Source: Pseudoalteromonas sp. G4 (GTDB lineage Bacteria; Pseudomonadota; Gammaproteobacteria; Enterobacterales; Alteromonadaceae). From it: a stretch of 64,000 bases of DNA. Under the pieces are notes generated by a model. The model worked only from the letters and a program-made list of their open reading frames with translations. It was not told the origin of the DNA and searched no databases. The stretch covers positions 62,001 through 126,000 of the forward strand of contig NZ_JAPEHW010000001.1 of the NCBI RefSeq assembly GCF_028875915.1, in the 5' to 3' direction. The translations under genes were made by a program, and so were the position numbers. Below, piece by piece: positions 17,589 to 27,585 of the stretch (position 1 is the first letter of the stretch; each line of letters starts with the position of its first letter).

Positions 17589-19685
17589 TTAATGTTCATT
17601 TTTAGCGATTTTAAAAAACTCATTATGATGTTTGATATATTTTTGTGTTTCGCTGAATGACATGGCTTTGGCATAAAAGAAACCTTGGGCAAAATCACAC
17701 TTAAAACGCTTTAGAAAGTCAATTTGCTCAACATTTTCAACACCCTCAGCAACAACAGTAGCACCTAAATTGTGTGCTAGTTCGATAATGGTGTTGAGTA
17801 AAATAAAATCATTTTTTCGATTGTGCTCTAACTTATGGATAAAGCTGCGATCAATTTTGATGGTATCAAAACTGAGCTCTTTTAAATAATTTAATGAGGA
17901 GTAGCCGGTACCAAAATCATCCAGTGCGATTTTAAATTGCATTGACTTTAATACTTCTAGCTGGCGACGTACGTTAGTGAAGTTATCTATTAAACAACTT
18001 TCTGTGATCTCAATCTCAATTTTGCTAGCTGGAATTTGATGTGTTTCGGTGAGTGCAAATAACGCTTTAGGGAAGTCATAATCTGCCAACTCTTTAGCTG
18101 AAATATTAATTGCTAAGGTATAATCACCGCTTGCTCTAAACCACTTCAACATACTTAAACTTTGATTGGCAAGGCAAAGGGAAAGCTGGCTTATTTGACC
18201 TGATTTTTCTGCAATAGGGATAAATTCAGCGGGTGATATAAATTGGCCATTTTGCTGCCAGCGGGCAAGAGACTCAAAGCCAATTAGTTGCCCTTTTTGC
18301 ATGGATATCTTGGGTTGAAAATAGGGAGTAATCGCCTTATTTCTAATGGCATTTTGTAGTGATAATTCAATATTATTACTGCGCGCAAAAGCGTCACCAA
18401 TTTCTGTTTCAAACAGGGTGTAGCGATTTCCTTCACTCTTTTTAGCTTGATACATTGCAATATCAGCTTTTGACAGCAGCTCTTCGGCATTTTTGCCATG
18501 AAAAGGGTATTGGCATAAACCTCCACTTAGACGCACCTGGTATTGCATGTCATCTATATAAACTGGCTGTGCTAATCGTTGATAGATAGTCTCAAGGACT
18601 TGTCTTATTTGGGTGATGTCTTTGCGTCGAGAAAAGATGATTAAAAACTCATCACCACCCATGCGGCCTACCATATCGCTGTCGCAAGATAAATTTGATA
18701 GCAACGACAAAACTTCTTTAATGACCTTGTCACCAAAACCGTGTCCTTTTGAATCGTTGATAACTTTAAAGTCATCAATATCAAAATAGCCTAGCCAAAA
18801 TCCATACTGACAATCGGCTGTATTAACCTCATGTATATGTTTTTCAAGTGTATCCATCAGTAGCTTACGGTTTGGTAAATTGGTCAAATCATCATAGTAA
18901 GCAAGTTTTGTCAGTTGCTGCTGATACTTTACTTTTTCATCACAGTCAGCAAAAACAGCTAGGAAATGTGGCGATTTCGTATCTTGTTGTTCAAGAGACG
19001 TAATGCGAACGTGTTTTGGGTAAATATGACCTTCTTTATGTTTATCCCAAATTTCGCCTTGCCAAGTGCCTGTTTGTTCGAGAGATTGCCATAATCGTTG
19101 ATAAAAACCATGATCGTGAATACCTGATTTCATAAATCCAGCAGGCTTTTGATAGGCCTCATCAAAGCTGTAGCCAGTAATTTTCTCAAATGCATGATTT
19201 ACATAATAAATGCGATTATTCTCATCGGTGAGCATAATGGCATCACTAATTAAATCGAGCGCTTTATCAATAAACTGATTGGTGTAGTTATGGGCAATCG
19301 AAATATGCTCTGAGATTACAGCCAGAAATAATGATTGTTTTGCATGACTCAAACAAATAAGTTGAACTGAAATATCCTTTTGAACGCCTTTTGCATCAAG
19401 CATGCGCCAACTAAACTTGCATTCGCCTTTATGTAACGCCTTAGTGATGAAATATTGTGATTTATGCAACGATGATTTGCCGCAAGATTGGGTTTTTGGT
19501 GATAGTTGATGAGGTGCAAGTGCTGTTACTTCTACTTCAGGGCTAAGTTGAAATAAGGTTTTAGCCGCGATATTTACATCAATAAAAGCGCTTCGTTCCA
19601 TGATTATCATTGGTGTGCTTGAGCGATGAATAAGCTGCTGAAAATGAGATAATTTGGTTGAATCCGTTATTTGCTCGACCACCAT
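17589..19685 (-). CDS. PAS-PAS-GGDEF-EAL c-di-GMP protein
   Basis: 698 residues without membrane segments. Two PAS folds (about residues 10-125 and 140-260; the second has DAIMLTDENNRIYYVNHAFEKITGY) precede a GGDEF domain (about 270-425, motif GRMGGDEF intact) and an EAL domain (about 440-690). The EAL motif reads ESL. The other catalytic residues are present: NISAKEL, EIEITES, DDFGTGYSS, KIDRSFI and AEGVEN. It may be bifunctional or mainly a phosphodiesterase. A GGAAG ribosome-binding site lies seven bases before the ATG. The PAS ligand cannot be told. Confidence 0.92.
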   Translation of the reverse strand: MVVEQITDSTKLSHFQQLIHRSSTPMIIMERSAFIDVNIAAKTLFQLSPEVEVTALAPHQLSPKTQSCGKSSLHKSQYFITKALHKGECKFSWRMLDAKGVQKDISVQLICLSHAKQSLFLAVISEHISIAHNYTNQFIDKALDLISDAIMLTDENNRIYYVNHAFEKITGYSFDEAYQKPAGFMKSGIHDHGFYQRLWQSLEQTGTWQGEIWDKHKEGHIYPKHVRITSLEQQDTKSPHFLAVFADCDEKVKYQQQLTKLAYYDDLTNLPNRKLLMDTLEKHIHEVNTADCQYGFWLGYFDIDDFKVINDSKGHGFGDKVIKEVLSLLSNLSCDSDMVGRMGGDEFLIIFSRRKDITQIRQVLETIYQRLAQPVYIDDMQYQVRLSGGLCQYPFHGKNAEELLSKADIAMYQAKKSEGNRYTLFETEIGDAFARSNNIELSLQNAIRNKAITPYFQPKISMQKGQLIGFESLARWQQNGQFISPAEFIPIAEKSGQISQLSLCLANQSLSMLKWFRASGDYTLAINISAKELADYDFPKALFALTETHQIPASKIEIEITESCLIDNFTNVRRQLEVLKSMQFKIALDDFGTGYSSLNYLKELSFDTIKIDRSFIHKLEHNRKNDFILLNTIIELAHNLGATVVAEGVENVEQIDFLKRFKCDFAQGFFYAKAMSFSETQKYIKHHNEFFKIAKNEH

Positions 19686-19942
19686 TTGTAGCTTCCTTTA
19701 TTATTATTTATCTAAGTCACTGTAGTAATGGTATTTTTTAGGTACAAGACGATACCCTTACGGATTACTCCGTTTAAATTGTATATGTGAGTTTTATCGT
19801 CTTTTTTTTCAGTTGCAAAGTGTAAATCGTTGTAAACATCAAGGATTGCGCTTTTTGTATAAGATTTGCTGTTGAAACTTGATCTAAGTCGCAAGTTTAT
19901 AAAGGTAGAGCGCTAAAATATTGTTATTTACTCACTAATTTA

Positions 19943-20869
19943 GTGATTGGTTTGACTACACGCTCTTACACATTTAATTCAATTGACGAATATCGCCGTA
20001 ATTTGTATCTCTACGGTATTGATGCTTTGCAATTTTCATCAGGTCGATTGAAGGTGAATAATCACACCATCATGTTTAGCAACATGCTACTAACGCACCG
20101 CAAAATTAATCGTGAATTGATGCATTTCATCAATAGTATTGGCGAGCGTTTAGTTATTGTGGTGCCATGCAAAGATGAAAAGGCATTGGTCGATGGCGTA
20201 ATTGTTGGAAAATCGCAATTATTTGTAAGAACCCCTTTTGAAACGGGTGTGACTAAATTTCCTGAAAATTTTTGTGCGCTTCATATTGAACTAGATCTAA
20301 ATGCCTTGAAGCCATTTTTTACTGACCAACAAATTAAAACGCTGTGGCGAAACCTTGCTACAAATACAATCGAAAGTGTATTTACAAAGGACGCGGCTGA
20401 TTTTAGTGAACTAGCATTAGATGTTTACCATTGTGCGGCAAAAATGGACAGTGCTTTAGCTGTCACTGAATATAAAACGCTCGAAAATATTATGTTGGTT
20501 GCGCTTCACGATATGTTAAAAGTATTTGCGTTTAAGCAAGTTAAACAAACAATAAATACCCGTAAAAATACCGTTTTTCGTGCACTTAAGTACTTAAAAG
20601 GGTTGCCAGGTAATTCAATCAGCGTAAATGGCTTAGCAGAGCGAGCCTGTTGTTCAAAGCGGACGTTGGAATATGCTTTTAAAGAAACCTTGGGTTGTTC
20701 GCCTAAGCAATATTTGAAAATAAGAAAACTACACCTTATTCGAGATGAGTTAAAAAACTCGCATAACAAAAGTGTAAAACAAGTATTAACACAATTTGAT
20801 GAGAAAAACCAAGCACGTTTCGCTAGTGACTATTTGGTATTGTTTGATGAAATGCCCAAAATCCTTTAA
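19943..20869 (+). CDS. AraC-family transcriptional regulator
   Basis: 308 residues. The C-terminal third has the double helix-turn-helix of AraC proteins: NGLAERACCSKRTLEYAFKE followed by TLGCSPKQYLKIRKLHLIRDEL. The N-terminal half resembles the sensing part of EutR-type or similar AraC regulators, without a clear cupin motif. The second helix-turn-helix lacks the usual G-F-x-x-x-S-x-F pattern (FDEKNQARFASDYLVLFDEMP instead). The start is the GTG at 19943 with no strong ribosome-binding site. The target is unknown; the next gene on the strand is a STAS-like protein 276 bp downstream. Confidence 0.85.
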   Translation: MIGLTTRSYTFNSIDEYRRNLYLYGIDALQFSSGRLKVNNHTIMFSNMLLTHRKINRELMHFINSIGERLVIVVPCKDEKALVDGVIVGKSQLFVRTPFETGVTKFPENFCALHIELDLNALKPFFTDQQIKTLWRNLATNTIESVFTKDAADFSELALDVYHCAAKMDSALAVTEYKTLENIMLVALHDMLKVFAFKQVKQTINTRKNTVFRALKYLKGLPGNSISVNGLAERACCSKRTLEYAFKETLGCSPKQYLKIRKLHLIRDELKNSHNKSVKQVLTQFDEKNQARFASDYLVLFDEMPKIL

Positions 20870-21145
20870 ATAACCTAACCAATTAACTTTGGATATTCTT
20901 TTATTTATAAGCCCCAAAGTGTTCTATCAACTTATAGCAACTATAATCAATTCATATTATTTGGAATATATGACTATGGTTCAGTTTGTTGGTGAATCAT
21001 TTTAATTTCAGCAAATATTCGAATTTATTTACATCACACTAATAAAGAACCACACTTGAAGAAAAGTAAACTTTAACCTGAATCAAAACGTTTATTTAAT
21101 AGGTAGATATGCTTGCTAATATATTAAGAAATATTGTTGATTATT

Positions 21146-21580
21146 ATGAACAAGATCCCTTATTCAATATTTGCTGACCAAGATTTATTTGTTGCTCGAG
21201 CTGATGGAAGTATTTCATTTGATGATTTATATCAACATGTACTTATTCTGATGGGTGATAAAGAATTTAAATCGGGTATTAACGCTCTATATGATTTTTC
21301 AAAACTTACTGATTTCACTGGCGATCTGGCAAAGCTTGAGGCGTTAGCTGCTGGTATGTCTAGTGAGGATGTAATTGTAGAAAAGGCAAAAACAGCGATT
21401 CTATTACCTAATAAATTTGAACTTAATATTCATGGCGTTATGGAACAATATATGGCTATGACAGCAAGTTCACAAATTGATTATCGTATTTTCATGCTAG
21501 CTGAATTTGAACAAGCTGCAGATTTTTTAGGTTATGACTCACTGTTTTTAGAGGGGTTACTTAACTTCGCTTTTAAATAG
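21146..21580 (+). CDS. SpoIIAA/STAS-like small protein
   Basis: About 144 residues from the ATG at 21146 (an upstream TTG at 21134 is less likely). The layout is two short beta strands (YSIFADQDLFVARADGSISFDDLYQHV), a helix, then LYDFSKLTDFTGDLAKLEALAAG and KTAILLPNKFELNIHGVMEQYMAM. This resembles SpoIIAA-like/STAS proteins of marine bacteria. It is probably a cytoplasmic protein-interaction module. No enzyme motif is seen and the assignment is tentative. Confidence 0.65.
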   Translation: MNKIPYSIFADQDLFVARADGSISFDDLYQHVLILMGDKEFKSGINALYDFSKLTDFTGDLAKLEALAAGMSSEDVIVEKAKTAILLPNKFELNIHGVMEQYMAMTASSQIDYRIFMLAEFEQAADFLGYDSLFLEGLLNFAFK

Positions 21581-21591
21581 TAAACAGCAAT

Positions 21592-22179
21592 TTATCCGGA
21601 TACCTCACTTGGATACTTTGCCATTTCTTTTGGAAAGCAGGCTTTAACGTTGGCAAGATCAGTTGCTAAGTCACCGCTTAATGTGATGGCATCCATTACG
21701 ATAAATTCTTTCGTTCTAAAATCCAGAGCCATCGGCACAACAGGTACATTTGCTGCATAGGCAATATGCAAAAAACCTGTTTTCCATTCATCGGTTCTTT
21801 TTCGTGTACCTTCTGGGGCAATACCCAAAATTAACTTTTGCTCTTGGCGAAAAACGTCGGCAACTTGTGAAACTAGACCGTGTTTAGAGGACCGTTCTAC
21901 AGCAATTCCACCCCAATTACGCAGCAGCACACCTAATGGCCAAAAGAAAATAGTGTGTTTACCAAGAAATTTAATTTCAATGCCTAATGCTAATTTAACT
22001 GCTATGGCAATCACAAAATCCCAATTAGAGGTGTGTGGTGCAACAGCGGCTACAAATTTGGGGTGATTTGGGAATGAACCTGATACACGCCAACCGAAAA
22101 GTGATAAAAAACGACAGCCAATAAAACGGCCAATTTTACTATTTGTGCGCGGGATCTCGGCAGGGATTTCTGTCTGCAT
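21592..22179 (-). CDS. 1-acylglycerol-3-phosphate acyltransferase-like protein (PlsC fold)
   Basis: 195 residues with the acyltransferase motifs H-x4-D (APHTSNWDF, about residues 47-55) and EGTR (APEGTRKRTDEWKTGFLHIAY, about 118-138). The enzyme transfers acyl groups to a lysophospholipid or related acceptor at the membrane. It is shorter than typical PlsC and belongs to the small soluble-looking branch. Convergent with the STAS-like gene (12 bp between stops). Confidence 0.85.
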   Translation of the reverse strand: MQTEIPAEIPRTNSKIGRFIGCRFLSLFGWRVSGSFPNHPKFVAAVAPHTSNWDFVIAIAVKLALGIEIKFLGKHTIFFWPLGVLLRNWGGIAVERSSKHGLVSQVADVFRQEQKLILGIAPEGTRKRTDEWKTGFLHIAYAANVPVVPMALDFRTKEFIVMDAITLSGDLATDLANVKACFPKEMAKYPSEVSG

Positions 22180-22354
22180 TTCTATTTATTATTTGTACTT
22201 CAGCTTGTAACGATTTCATATTTAGAGTTTAAAGTCTAGTTATAGCCAAAACTAAGCCATAGCTAAAGGTTATGGGCGTCAAATATTCAATTACTGTTGC
22301 TAGAGAAAATTACGTGTTAGCGTGTTCATCTATATTCACAAATTAAATAAGAAA

Positions 22355-24376
22355 ATGCTTAGAATATTACTCCTAATTTGTCTGTTTGTGCCATTCCTTA
22401 CTATGGCAAAAAATCAAATTACGCTCTATGGAAAAGTGTTTAATGAGCATGCATCACCAATACATAACGCAAAAATAGTTGTTGGAGAAATCACAACATT
22501 TTCATCTAAATTAGGTGAGTTTAAAATCAAAGTGCCAAAACAAGCTATTTACTCTCTTGATATTAGCGCAAAAGAATTCTACGAAATGCGTTTTAGTTAT
22601 TCTTTATTTGAATTAAACGCATCAAATACTAAATCGGTTAAATTGGACGATTTCTTCTTGGTCGAAAAGAAAGCTGGTCGTGTTTTAATGGCGTTTGGCG
22701 GTGATGTAATGATGGGGCGACGATACGCAAAACCCTACTTCAATAACCCAACGCTTATCAAAGAACAAACGGTCGAAGAAGATACCAAAGAGATTGTGCA
22801 GTATATGGCTCCATACCTGAAAAAAGCCGACTTTGCTGCAGTTAATTTAGAAACCCAAATTGCTGACAAAACACCAGTTCAAAGAGCACCTAAATCAGTT
22901 ACTTTTTATTCACCACCAGAAACAGTAAATGCTTTAAAAATAGCGGGGGTTGACTATGTAACACTTGGAAATAATCACACATACGATTATTTGGATTCTG
23001 GGCTCAAATCTACTATTGAAGCGTTAAAAAAATACAACTTGCCATATTCTGGAGCTGGGCAAAATGATCAAGAAGCTCTAAAAGCGCATCGTACTTTAAT
23101 AAATGGAAATGCTTTTGGCATGCTTGGTTTTGTTGGATGGGAAGGTAGTGCTAATCCAAGTCAAACAGCTGATTCTCACAAAGGGGGAGCAGCGTATGGT
23201 TCGTTAAAAAATATTGTTGCTTCGGTTAAGCGTGAAGTAGCAGATAATAGAATAACCGTCGCTCAATATCATGGCAGTTTAGAGTATGAAGATGAACCGA
23301 CAATGATGACTGAAACGCGTTTAAAAGCGGCTATTGACGCGGGTGCAGACTTAGCGATTGCCCATCACCCGCACGTTACACAAGGCTTTGAAGTATATAA
23401 TGGTAAATTAATCGCCTATTCAATGGGTAACTTTATTTTTGATCAGTTTTTTTATGCGACGAATCATTCATTTTTGCTATATGTGTGGATGGATGGCGAA
23501 GAGTTTTATCGGGCGGAGGTTGTGCCTGTATATTTACAAGGCTATGTTCCAACACCTGCAACAGGTGAGCACCGAAGTCGAATATTGGCTCGATTAAATG
23601 ACTTAACTAGCAAGCGTAATACTCATTTTTCACGAAATGCTGGGCATGGCGTTATTCTACCAAATAAGGTACAAGCAGATTTTGATCATATATCACTTTT
23701 TTCCAATGGTAAATACATTACTCCTTTGCCAAAGAATGCTTTCGAGGGACAAATTAGAAAGTTAACAAGTTCATCATCAAACAGATATCGATTAGGTGTT
23801 AATCTAATAAATAACAGTGATTTTGAGACTCACACAGCATTTTACTCGCACGATCGAGGATTTAACTTAGATCAAAGTGATTTTTATATCACTAATGAAA
23901 ATGCCTTTAGTGGAGAATTTTCGCTAAAAAGAGATAGCAAAGATGCTAATTCCACTTTAGCAATGACTAATTTTACCCGAGTATACAGAGCCGGTAATCC
24001 GGCGAGTGTAAGCGCTATGATTAAAGGAAAAGGGAAGGTAAATATTTATTGGCAGGGGCGAAAAACTCGAGACAAAATGTTTGACGCGTTAAAAAATGGT
24101 AATAAACATTTAATCGAAAGTGTAGTCCTCACTGGAAACTGGCAAGAAATTGTCAGTGAGTTTAATACACCTCGTGTAGGGTATCGCAGTATTCGCATAT
24201 TATTAGAGTTTGAATCAACAGACGAAATTTACATTGATGACTTGGCACTAATAGAGTGGCGCACACCATGGCTAAATTGGCTTCAACAAGCCAATTTCCA
24301 CAATGGCGCGGGACAATCGACTTTTATAGGGTTTGAAACTCCACTTATTAGTAATGTTGAGTTGATGTTAGAGTAG
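22355..24376 (+). CDS. CapA-family protein with carboxypeptidase-regulatory-like and C-terminal beta domains
   Basis: About 673 residues from the ATG at 22355, which gives a clean signal peptide (MLRILLLICLFVPFLTMA); a GTG at 22322 is possible. A CarboxypepD_reg-like domain (ITLYGKVFNEHASPIHNAKI) comes first. The CapA metallophosphatase-like domain follows (FGGDVMMGRR, AAVNLETQI, VTLGNNHTYDYLDSG, LAIAHHPHVTQGFEVYNGKLIAYSMGNFIFD broken across motifs), then a C-terminal jelly-roll-like domain (about 500-650) of the CBM4/9 type. CapA proteins act in poly-gamma-glutamate capsule export or related polymer handling, but no capB/capC genes are here. A perfect bidirectional terminator follows. Confidence 0.85.
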   Translation: MLRILLLICLFVPFLTMAKNQITLYGKVFNEHASPIHNAKIVVGEITTFSSKLGEFKIKVPKQAIYSLDISAKEFYEMRFSYSLFELNASNTKSVKLDDFFLVEKKAGRVLMAFGGDVMMGRRYAKPYFNNPTLIKEQTVEEDTKEIVQYMAPYLKKADFAAVNLETQIADKTPVQRAPKSVTFYSPPETVNALKIAGVDYVTLGNNHTYDYLDSGLKSTIEALKKYNLPYSGAGQNDQEALKAHRTLINGNAFGMLGFVGWEGSANPSQTADSHKGGAAYGSLKNIVASVKREVADNRITVAQYHGSLEYEDEPTMMTETRLKAAIDAGADLAIAHHPHVTQGFEVYNGKLIAYSMGNFIFDQFFYATNHSFLLYVWMDGEEFYRAEVVPVYLQGYVPTPATGEHRSRILARLNDLTSKRNTHFSRNAGHGVILPNKVQADFDHISLFSNGKYITPLPKNAFEGQIRKLTSSSSNRYRLGVNLINNSDFETHTAFYSHDRGFNLDQSDFYITNENAFSGEFSLKRDSKDANSTLAMTNFTRVYRAGNPASVSAMIKGKGKVNIYWQGRKTRDKMFDALKNGNKHLIESVVLTGNWQEIVSEFNTPRVGYRSIRILLEFESTDEIYIDDLALIEWRTPWLNWLQQANFHNGAGQSTFIGFETPLISNVELMLE

Positions 24377-24380
24377 CAAT

Positions 24381-24406
24381 AAAAAAGAGGCTTAAGCCTC
24401 TTTTTT
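24381..24406. terminator. Bidirectional Rho-independent terminator
   Basis: A 26-base perfect palindrome with AAAAAAGAGGCTT and AAGCCTCTTTTTT arms, between the convergent CapA and FadL genes. Confidence 0.9.
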
Positions 24407-24411
24407 ATTTA

Positions 24412-25698
24412 TTAAAATGTATAACTGTATTGCATGGCGGCAAGGCTCGCATCACCATGAGATTCAAAGCCCCATGTTTGGCCGAAATCATCTTGTTCTT
24501 CAAAAGTAACTGATTCGCCATCAATAAAACTTACTGCAAAATCAATTTTATGCTGTTTGGTTGGTGAATAGCTTAGGCCTGCGCTATACCAAATTCGGTC
24601 GCTATCTGGGATCGAAATTGACTTATGCGCTGTATTTGTAGGTGTTGCATCATTTGCTATACCTGCACGGACTAAGAATGTAGGGGATAATTGGTAAGTT
24701 GCACCTATTGCAACACGGTAAGCATCACTAAAATCTTCCGTTTTACTAAATACTGCTTCTTCTTTACCCTCTACATAGGCAGCAAGTTCTTTAAAATCGC
24801 TCCAATCGGTCCATTGCACGCTGTAATGAATTGCAAATGTATTGGTTACAGCGTGGTACCCTGAAAATTCAGCAATATCAGGTAATGCTATGGCAAGTTC
24901 GCCAGGGACAATCGTACCTGCTAATCCACCTAATGCTGCTGGTAATTGATTAGAATAATCGCCTTTTAGATCTAAATCGACTTGCGAGCGATAACTTAGA
25001 CCAAAGCGGTTTTCCGTGTTTACCTCGTAAAGAGCACCTACGTTCCAACCAAAAGAAACATCATCGCCACTCAAATTTGCTGCTTCAACGTTATTTGGTA
25101 AACCAAGTGGCGTTTGCCCTATATGGCGAATTAAATGCGCATCGGCATATACTAGGTTAAACCCAGCTCCTAGACTTAATGCATCAGTAAGTTTATATGC
25201 TGCGCTTATATTAAAGTTCACTGTGGTGAGTGCAGTTTCTCCTGCCAGTTGGCCTGCTGGGTAATTTTCATCAAACTCGGTGCTGAGCCCATAGTTTGAA
25301 AAGGCACCGCCTCCTAGCGTCATCTGTTCATTGATTGGCAAAACAAAGTAACCTGCAGGCACAATAGCAGAAGGTGCGATACTATTATCATTTAAAAGAG
25401 ATGCATTAGTGCCATTTGGTGCACTTTCGCCTGTCACAGAAACATCAGGCGAAATATAAGATACAACGCCGCTTACTTGAGCTCGTTCGATTTTTGTCAT
25501 ACCTGCTGGGTTACGTGCCACAATACTTGCATCATCAGCAATGGCTGCGTCACCTGCAAAGGCACGGCCAAGGCCAGAAGCACTATGTTCATTGAGTTGG
25601 AAGGCTCCGGCATATGCGTTGCTACAAATTACCGAGATAGAAATTGCAATAAGTGTTTTTTTATTAAGCACGGATAAAACTCTAATTGTGAAATTCAC
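24412..25698 (-). CDS. fadL: Outer-membrane long-chain fatty acid transporter, FadL/OmpP1/TodX family
   Basis: 428 residues with a signal peptide ending NAYA, followed by the N-terminal hatch signature GAFQLNEHSASGLGRAFAGDAA with ARNPAGM. The rest is amphipathic beta strands, ending in an aromatic residue (YSYTF) as needed for BAM insertion. It lets long-chain fatty acids or other hydrophobic compounds cross the outer membrane. The start is a GTG at 25698 without a strong ribosome-binding site; a GTG at 25671 would shorten the leader by nine residues. Monocistronic, with terminators on both sides. Confidence 0.9.
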   Translation of the reverse strand: MNFTIRVLSVLNKKTLIAISISVICSNAYAGAFQLNEHSASGLGRAFAGDAAIADDASIVARNPAGMTKIERAQVSGVVSYISPDVSVTGESAPNGTNASLLNDNSIAPSAIVPAGYFVLPINEQMTLGGGAFSNYGLSTEFDENYPAGQLAGETALTTVNFNISAAYKLTDALSLGAGFNLVYADAHLIRHIGQTPLGLPNNVEAANLSGDDVSFGWNVGALYEVNTENRFGLSYRSQVDLDLKGDYSNQLPAALGGLAGTIVPGELAIALPDIAEFSGYHAVTNTFAIHYSVQWTDWSDFKELAAYVEGKEEAVFSKTEDFSDAYRVAIGATYQLSPTFLVRAGIANDATPTNTAHKSISIPDSDRIWYSAGLSYSPTKQHKIDFAVSFIDGESVTFEEQDDFGQTWGFESHGDASLAAMQYSYTF

Positions 25699-25778
25699 GC
25701 CAGTTTAGAGTAAAGCTTTGCCTATACCTGTAGTTATTAGTGATTGATGTAACTGATGAGTTACATATGTTGAAAATA

Positions 25779-25805
25779 AAAAAGGGAAGATAACTTCCCT
25801 TTTTA
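25779..25805. terminator. Rho-independent terminator, probably bidirectional
   Basis: AAAAAGGGAAG-ATAA-CTTCCCTTTTT. On the minus strand it ends the yiaA-like gene just upstream of fadL. Confidence 0.85.
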
Positions 25806-25809
25806 TTGA

Positions 25810-26241
25810 TTATTCGATGATGTCTTGTGTGGGTAAATCAGTTTCATTTTTTTGAAACAGCAACATGTCTCTAATATTTTTCTGAACTGTGATGGCAGAA
25901 AATAGTGAGAGTGTGTAAGCCATGGCAAAGAAGCCTTTCTCACTCAATAACATGTCGGCGTTATATAAGCCAATTGTTAATAGCGCAATGGCAATGCCTA
26001 GCGATAGCCAACAAATAACCGAATACGGTTTAGAAATTGGTAAAGCTTCTTGTTTGTCTCGCACTACTTTTTGTAACGACACTGCAGCAAACAAGCTATA
26101 CAGTAAAATGATTAAATAATAGCCTTTTTCGTTAAGCAGCATATTGGCATTGAAAAGCCCAATTAAATAAGCGCCCATACCAATGATTAAACTTGCAAGG
26201 GCACTTAGTTTAAATGCGTTTGTTGGTTTCATGTTATCCAT
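25810..26241 (-). CDS. yiaA: YiaA/YiaB-type inner membrane protein
   Basis: About 143 residues from the ATG at 26241, chosen because AAGGA lies eight bases upstream; a longer frame to 26277 has no such site. Two tandem YiaAB domains, each two membrane helices with the signature G-L-[FY]-N-A-[ND]-M-L-L-[NS]-E-K-G (residues about 28-45 and 92-108) and a following Q-K-x-[VI]-R-D. E. coli YiaA has the same two-domain plan. Function unknown. Inner membrane. Confidence 0.85.
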   Translation of the reverse strand: MDNMKPTNAFKLSALASLIIGMGAYLIGLFNANMLLNEKGYYLIILLYSLFAAVSLQKVVRDKQEALPISKPYSVICWLSLGIAIALLTIGLYNADMLLSEKGFFAMAYTLSLFSAITVQKNIRDMLLFQKNETDLPTQDIIE

Positions 26242-26343
26242 AATAGTAATCCTTGTTTTTCTCTTGAGTGCCAACAAGTATTGCTAAATTACCAAATATG
26301 TAAACTTGATTGTTAAAAGTGGCCTATTTTTATCTCTTTAGTA

Positions 26344-27102
26344 TTAATATTTGCTTCTTTCCTGATTTTGAGTACGTCGAAACTGTTCAAATAATGATGG
26401 CTCCCACGGGCGCATCGCAAACAATATTCCCATGTGTTTTCTTTTTTCAAGGGCTAAGCTTGCATCTTCAATGTTTAACTGTGCCGCTTCTTTTGTCAGC
26501 TGTTCTAATTTCTTTTTAATGTAATCAATAGATGTTTGTGAGTATCGACCGCGCAGATAAAAGCGTGATGCATCTTCATTATCAAATTTGTTTGCCATAA
26601 ACTTGGTCATTACTTCGTTTTCCATAAAGCGCTCTAAAGGCCCGTTTTTTTGCCAGCGAAAGTCTTGTGCAATTAGCGATTTATAATGATTGTTTGGTAA
26701 TAACTGAATGATCTTAAGTTTGTCTAACTTTGCCATTAAGCGGATTGCTTCAAGTTCGTCAATTTCATATTGCTCAATTATTTCATCAAATTGCCAACCA
26801 TCACGAATACACACCGCGACAAGCAATAATTTAGGATCATCAACTAACTGTTGTTCTTGCTCTAAATTTAACTGTGATAGTTGAGATTGTTGCTTTTCGG
26901 TAAGAGAAAAGAGGTCAGTTAAACCAATATTAACCAGCTGACAAATTTGTTCTAGTCGAGCCAGCGAGAAATTATGACTAGCAAACACACGCTTTACATT
27001 CGCTTCACTTAAATTAAGGTGCTTTGCTACATCACGGTAGGTCAGCTTATGCTGCTTTAATAATTGTTTAAGTGTGAGCGTAACACTCTTAATTTGGCTC
27101 AT
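26344..27102 (-). CDS. XRE-type helix-turn-helix regulator
   Basis: About 252 residues from the ATG at 27102 (AAGGA five bases upstream). The N-terminal Cro/C1 helix-turn-helix (about residues 10-65) reads KQHKLTYRDVAKHLNLSEAN and VKRVFASHNFSLARLEQICQLV. The long C-terminal region (about 85-250) is helical without a recognised ligand fold; similar proteins are annotated as XRE regulators in Alteromonadales. It is divergent from the 27230-28380 gene pair with 127 bp between starts, so it may control that pair and itself. Confidence 0.85.
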   Translation of the reverse strand: MSQIKSVTLTLKQLLKQHKLTYRDVAKHLNLSEANVKRVFASHNFSLARLEQICQLVNIGLTDLFSLTEKQQSQLSQLNLEQEQQLVDDPKLLLVAVCIRDGWQFDEIIEQYEIDELEAIRLMAKLDKLKIIQLLPNNHYKSLIAQDFRWQKNGPLERFMENEVMTKFMANKFDNEDASRFYLRGRYSQTSIDYIKKKLEQLTKEAAQLNIEDASLALEKRKHMGILFAMRPWEPSLFEQFRRTQNQERSKY

Positions 27103-27229
27103 ATTAATCCTTGGTATTATTTTGTAATACTTTAAGTCTTTAAAATTCATACTTCAATAGTTTTGGTTTACATAGATAATTCTTTCTCATAATTTGAAAT
27201 CAGTTAAACGGAACCCGAAAGGATAAAAC

Positions 27230-27571
27230 ATGAAGTTTATTAAACCATTAGTTATTAGTTCAGTGTTATTTACAACTATGTCATACCAAGCAAATGCAGC
27301 ATCAGATAATTACAGTGCGGCGAGTAAGCATTCTGCGCTTGCAACTACCCACAGTGCAAAAGGCACAGCGCAGGTAGCAAGTGGCGTTGTTGCTGTGCCC
27401 TTGATTGCTGCAGGGAGTGTTGGCTTGGTGAGTTTGGCCGCTGGCGACAAGGTAATTCGAAGTGCAAAAGCTCTTGGCAAAACGGCAGATGAACCACTGG
27501 AAATTACTGAAGTTACCATTACGGTTGATCGCTCTCCAGCAGAGGCGATGAAAAAGAAATGTAAAGATTAA
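27230..27571 (+). CDS. Small exported protein, unknown
   Basis: 113 residues with a signal peptide (cleavage after YQANA), a Ser/Ala/His-rich segment (ASKHSALATTHSAKGTAQVA), one hydrophobic stretch (GVVAVPLIAAGSVGLVSLAAG) and a charged tail with one Cys. AAAGGA lies before the ATG. It is 14 bp before the DUF2145 gene, so the two form an operon. The hydrophobic stretch may sit in the membrane or seed assembly. Family not recognised. Confidence 0.75.
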   Translation: MKFIKPLVISSVLFTTMSYQANAASDNYSAASKHSALATTHSAKGTAQVASGVVAVPLIAAGSVGLVSLAAGDKVIRSAKALGKTADEPLEITEVTITVDRSPAEAMKKKCKD

Positions 27572-27585
27572 AAGGACGTTAATAT